NCBI GenBank assembly: GCA_020632995.1
Contig: JACKEN010000024.1
Location: 4,463 to 68,462 of the forward strand
Source: Deltaproteobacteria bacterium
GTDB lineage: Bacteria > Myxococcota > Kuafuiibacteriia > Kuafuiibacteriales > Kuafuiibacteriaceae
Reading direction: 5' to 3'
Length of the DNA stretch: 64,000 nucleotides
The position numbers and the translations under genes are program-made. The notes under the pieces were generated by a model. The model saw nothing but the letters and a program-made list of their open reading frames with translations. It was not told the DNA's origin and ran no database searches. Shown piece by piece: positions 63,262 to 64,000 of the stretch (position 1 is its first letter; every line of letters begins with the position of its first letter).

Positions 63262-64000
63262 CTACGGACAGCCGGGGCCGCTCTCCAGGCGCGGTATGCA
63301 CGCGCCGTCGATGCACTGACGGACGTAGCAGGTGCCGGGCTGCGGCGGGGGGACCTCGGGGCAGTCCTCCGGCACCACGCACTCGGGCCCCGCGTCGGGG
63401 GCGGTCGGGCCCGCGTCGGGGGCGGTCGGGCCCGCGTCGGGGGCGGTCGGGCCCGCGTCCGCTCCCGGGTTGCCGCCGTCCACTACCCCGCCATCCCGGG
63501 CGCCGCCGGGTGCGCACTCCAGGGTCTGGGGATCGCAGGTGGACCCGAGCTCGCTGCAGTCGAAGCGGTCCTCGAGGTAGTTGCAGGCCTCGTCGATGTT
63601 CCAGTTGATCAGGACGTCACCATCACACGCCGGCGCCCGAGGACCGCAATCGCAGTTGACGCCCTCGGGGCAGACGCAGGCGTTGTCGACGCAGGTGGCG
63701 GTGCCGAGCGGGGCGTAGCACTGGTCGTCCCGGAAGCACTCGATCTGACGGTTCTGCCAGGCGATGTACTGAGCGCAGGTGCCCGCGACGGCCTCATTGC
63801 GATAGATGAGGTTCTCGGTGCGCTGGTAGCAGAGCGGATCCTGGTCACGGGTGGTGGTGTTGGGCTTCAGGCCGCTGGCGCAGTCGGCCCTGCCCTCTAC
63901 GCAGTAGAAGTCCCAGGACGTGCTCCGGCGCCCGTCGCAGATGCTGATGATGGTCTCTACGTAGCCGCAGAACGTCGCGCCGGCGCCCGCGTCGCTGGCG
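63262..64000 (-). CDS. Cys-rich secreted protein (partial, C-terminal part)
   Basis: About 245 residues are visible; the 5' end lies beyond the right edge. Reading starts within a segment rich in Cys and aromatic residues (TFCGYVETIISICDG, SWDFYCVEGRADC, CFRDDQCYAPLGTATCVDN, CVCPEGVNCDCG), then a linker with DGG/DAG and a short GPTAPDA repeat, and a Cys-rich tail ending LESGPGCP. The even Cys spacing suggests disulfide modules and an exported location. It is convergent with the Cys-rich lipoprotein, 14 bp apart. Confidence 0.8.
   Translation of the reverse strand, partial: ASDAGAGATFCGYVETIISICDGRRSTSWDFYCVEGRADCASGLKPNTTTRDQDPLCYQRTENLIYRNEAVAGTCAQYIAWQNRQIECFRDDQCYAPLGTATCVDNACVCPEGVNCDCGPRAPACDGDVLINWNIDEACNYLEDRFDCSELGSTCDPQTLECAPGGARDGGVVDGGNPGADAGPTAPDAGPTAPDAGPTAPDAGPECVVPEDCPEVPPPQPGTCYVRQCIDGACIPRLESGPGCP
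63392..63454 (-). repeat. 21-bp minisatellite (GPTAPDA)
   Basis: Three identical tandem units of GCGTCGGGGGCGGTCGGGCC plus one base (21 bp) encode a perfect seven-residue repeat in a secreted protein linker. Identical units point to recent expansion. Confidence 0.85.

Noticed and set aside
1..64000. Mobile elements, prophage, tRNA or rRNA genes
   Set aside because: I found no transposase, integrase, phage structural gene, terminal inverted repeats with target duplication, or tRNA/rRNA sequence on either strand.

Overview
The window is a 64-kb piece of a very GC-rich genome that looks like Myxococcota. The pointers are proteins ending in a MYXO-CTERM-type sorting tail (GC-x-C motif, hydrophobic segment, Arg cluster), many lipoproteins with Asp-Ala-Gly-rich linkers, Cys-rich CGNG repeats, Hanks-type Ser/Thr kinases, an MglA-like protein and giant TPR proteins. 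I see no rRNA, tRNA, CRISPR array, transposase or replication origin. Coding density is very high and no stretch over 300 bases lacks a gene; the longest gaps are 9630-9875, 41108-41357 and 61162-61339.

Layout. 1-9629 (-): most of a giant TPR protein that runs off the left edge and carries a frameshift near 1335. 9876-11815: a lipoprotein and a divergent FkbM methyltransferase. 11836-16392 and 18535-23506 (+): two paralogous copies of a four-gene module (secreted protein with a barrel-like C-terminus, ECF sigma factor, zinc-finger/FecR-like/TPR anti-sigma, ZU5-like lipoprotein). Between the copies lie a broken alpha/beta hydrolase and an MglA-like protein that has lost its P-loop. 23550-31471 (-): a penicillin-acylase-family lipoprotein and a 1,697-residue pseudokinase-kinase-propeller-ankyrin protein. 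31535-36080: a DUF924 protein, a LysR regulator with a divergent envelope protein, a Tat-exported superoxide-reductase-like lipoprotein, a Dnmt2-like methyltransferase and a lipoprotein. 36175-41107: a SUFU-domain protein, a second Ser/Thr kinase, and a MocR regulator divergent from an FMN-binding/GNAT fusion with a strong operator between them. 41358-56607 (-): a 15-kb probable operon headed by a Hydin-like/vWA lipoprotein and followed by four paralogous CARDB/Ig MYXO-CTERM proteins, two of them fused in frame. 56673-64000: further secreted beta-propeller and Cys-rich lipoproteins, the last one cut by the window edge.

How the genes fit together. Most products are predicted to work in the envelope or outside the cell, with regulators that would read envelope state: two ECF/anti-sigma modules, two Ser/Thr kinases, LysR and MocR. 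The duplicated ECF module and the tandem MYXO-CTERM array are the clearest local systems.

A separate signal overlies all of this. A 14-bp degenerate palindrome (GCAR-N6-YTGC, mostly GCARG-N4-CYTGC) occurs about 65 times by my manual count, roughly once per kb, in several codon phases and occasionally between genes. Base composition predicts only a handful. Four apparent gene lesions (two frameshifts, one internal deletion, one gene fusion) may be real decay or assembly error, and only reads can decide.
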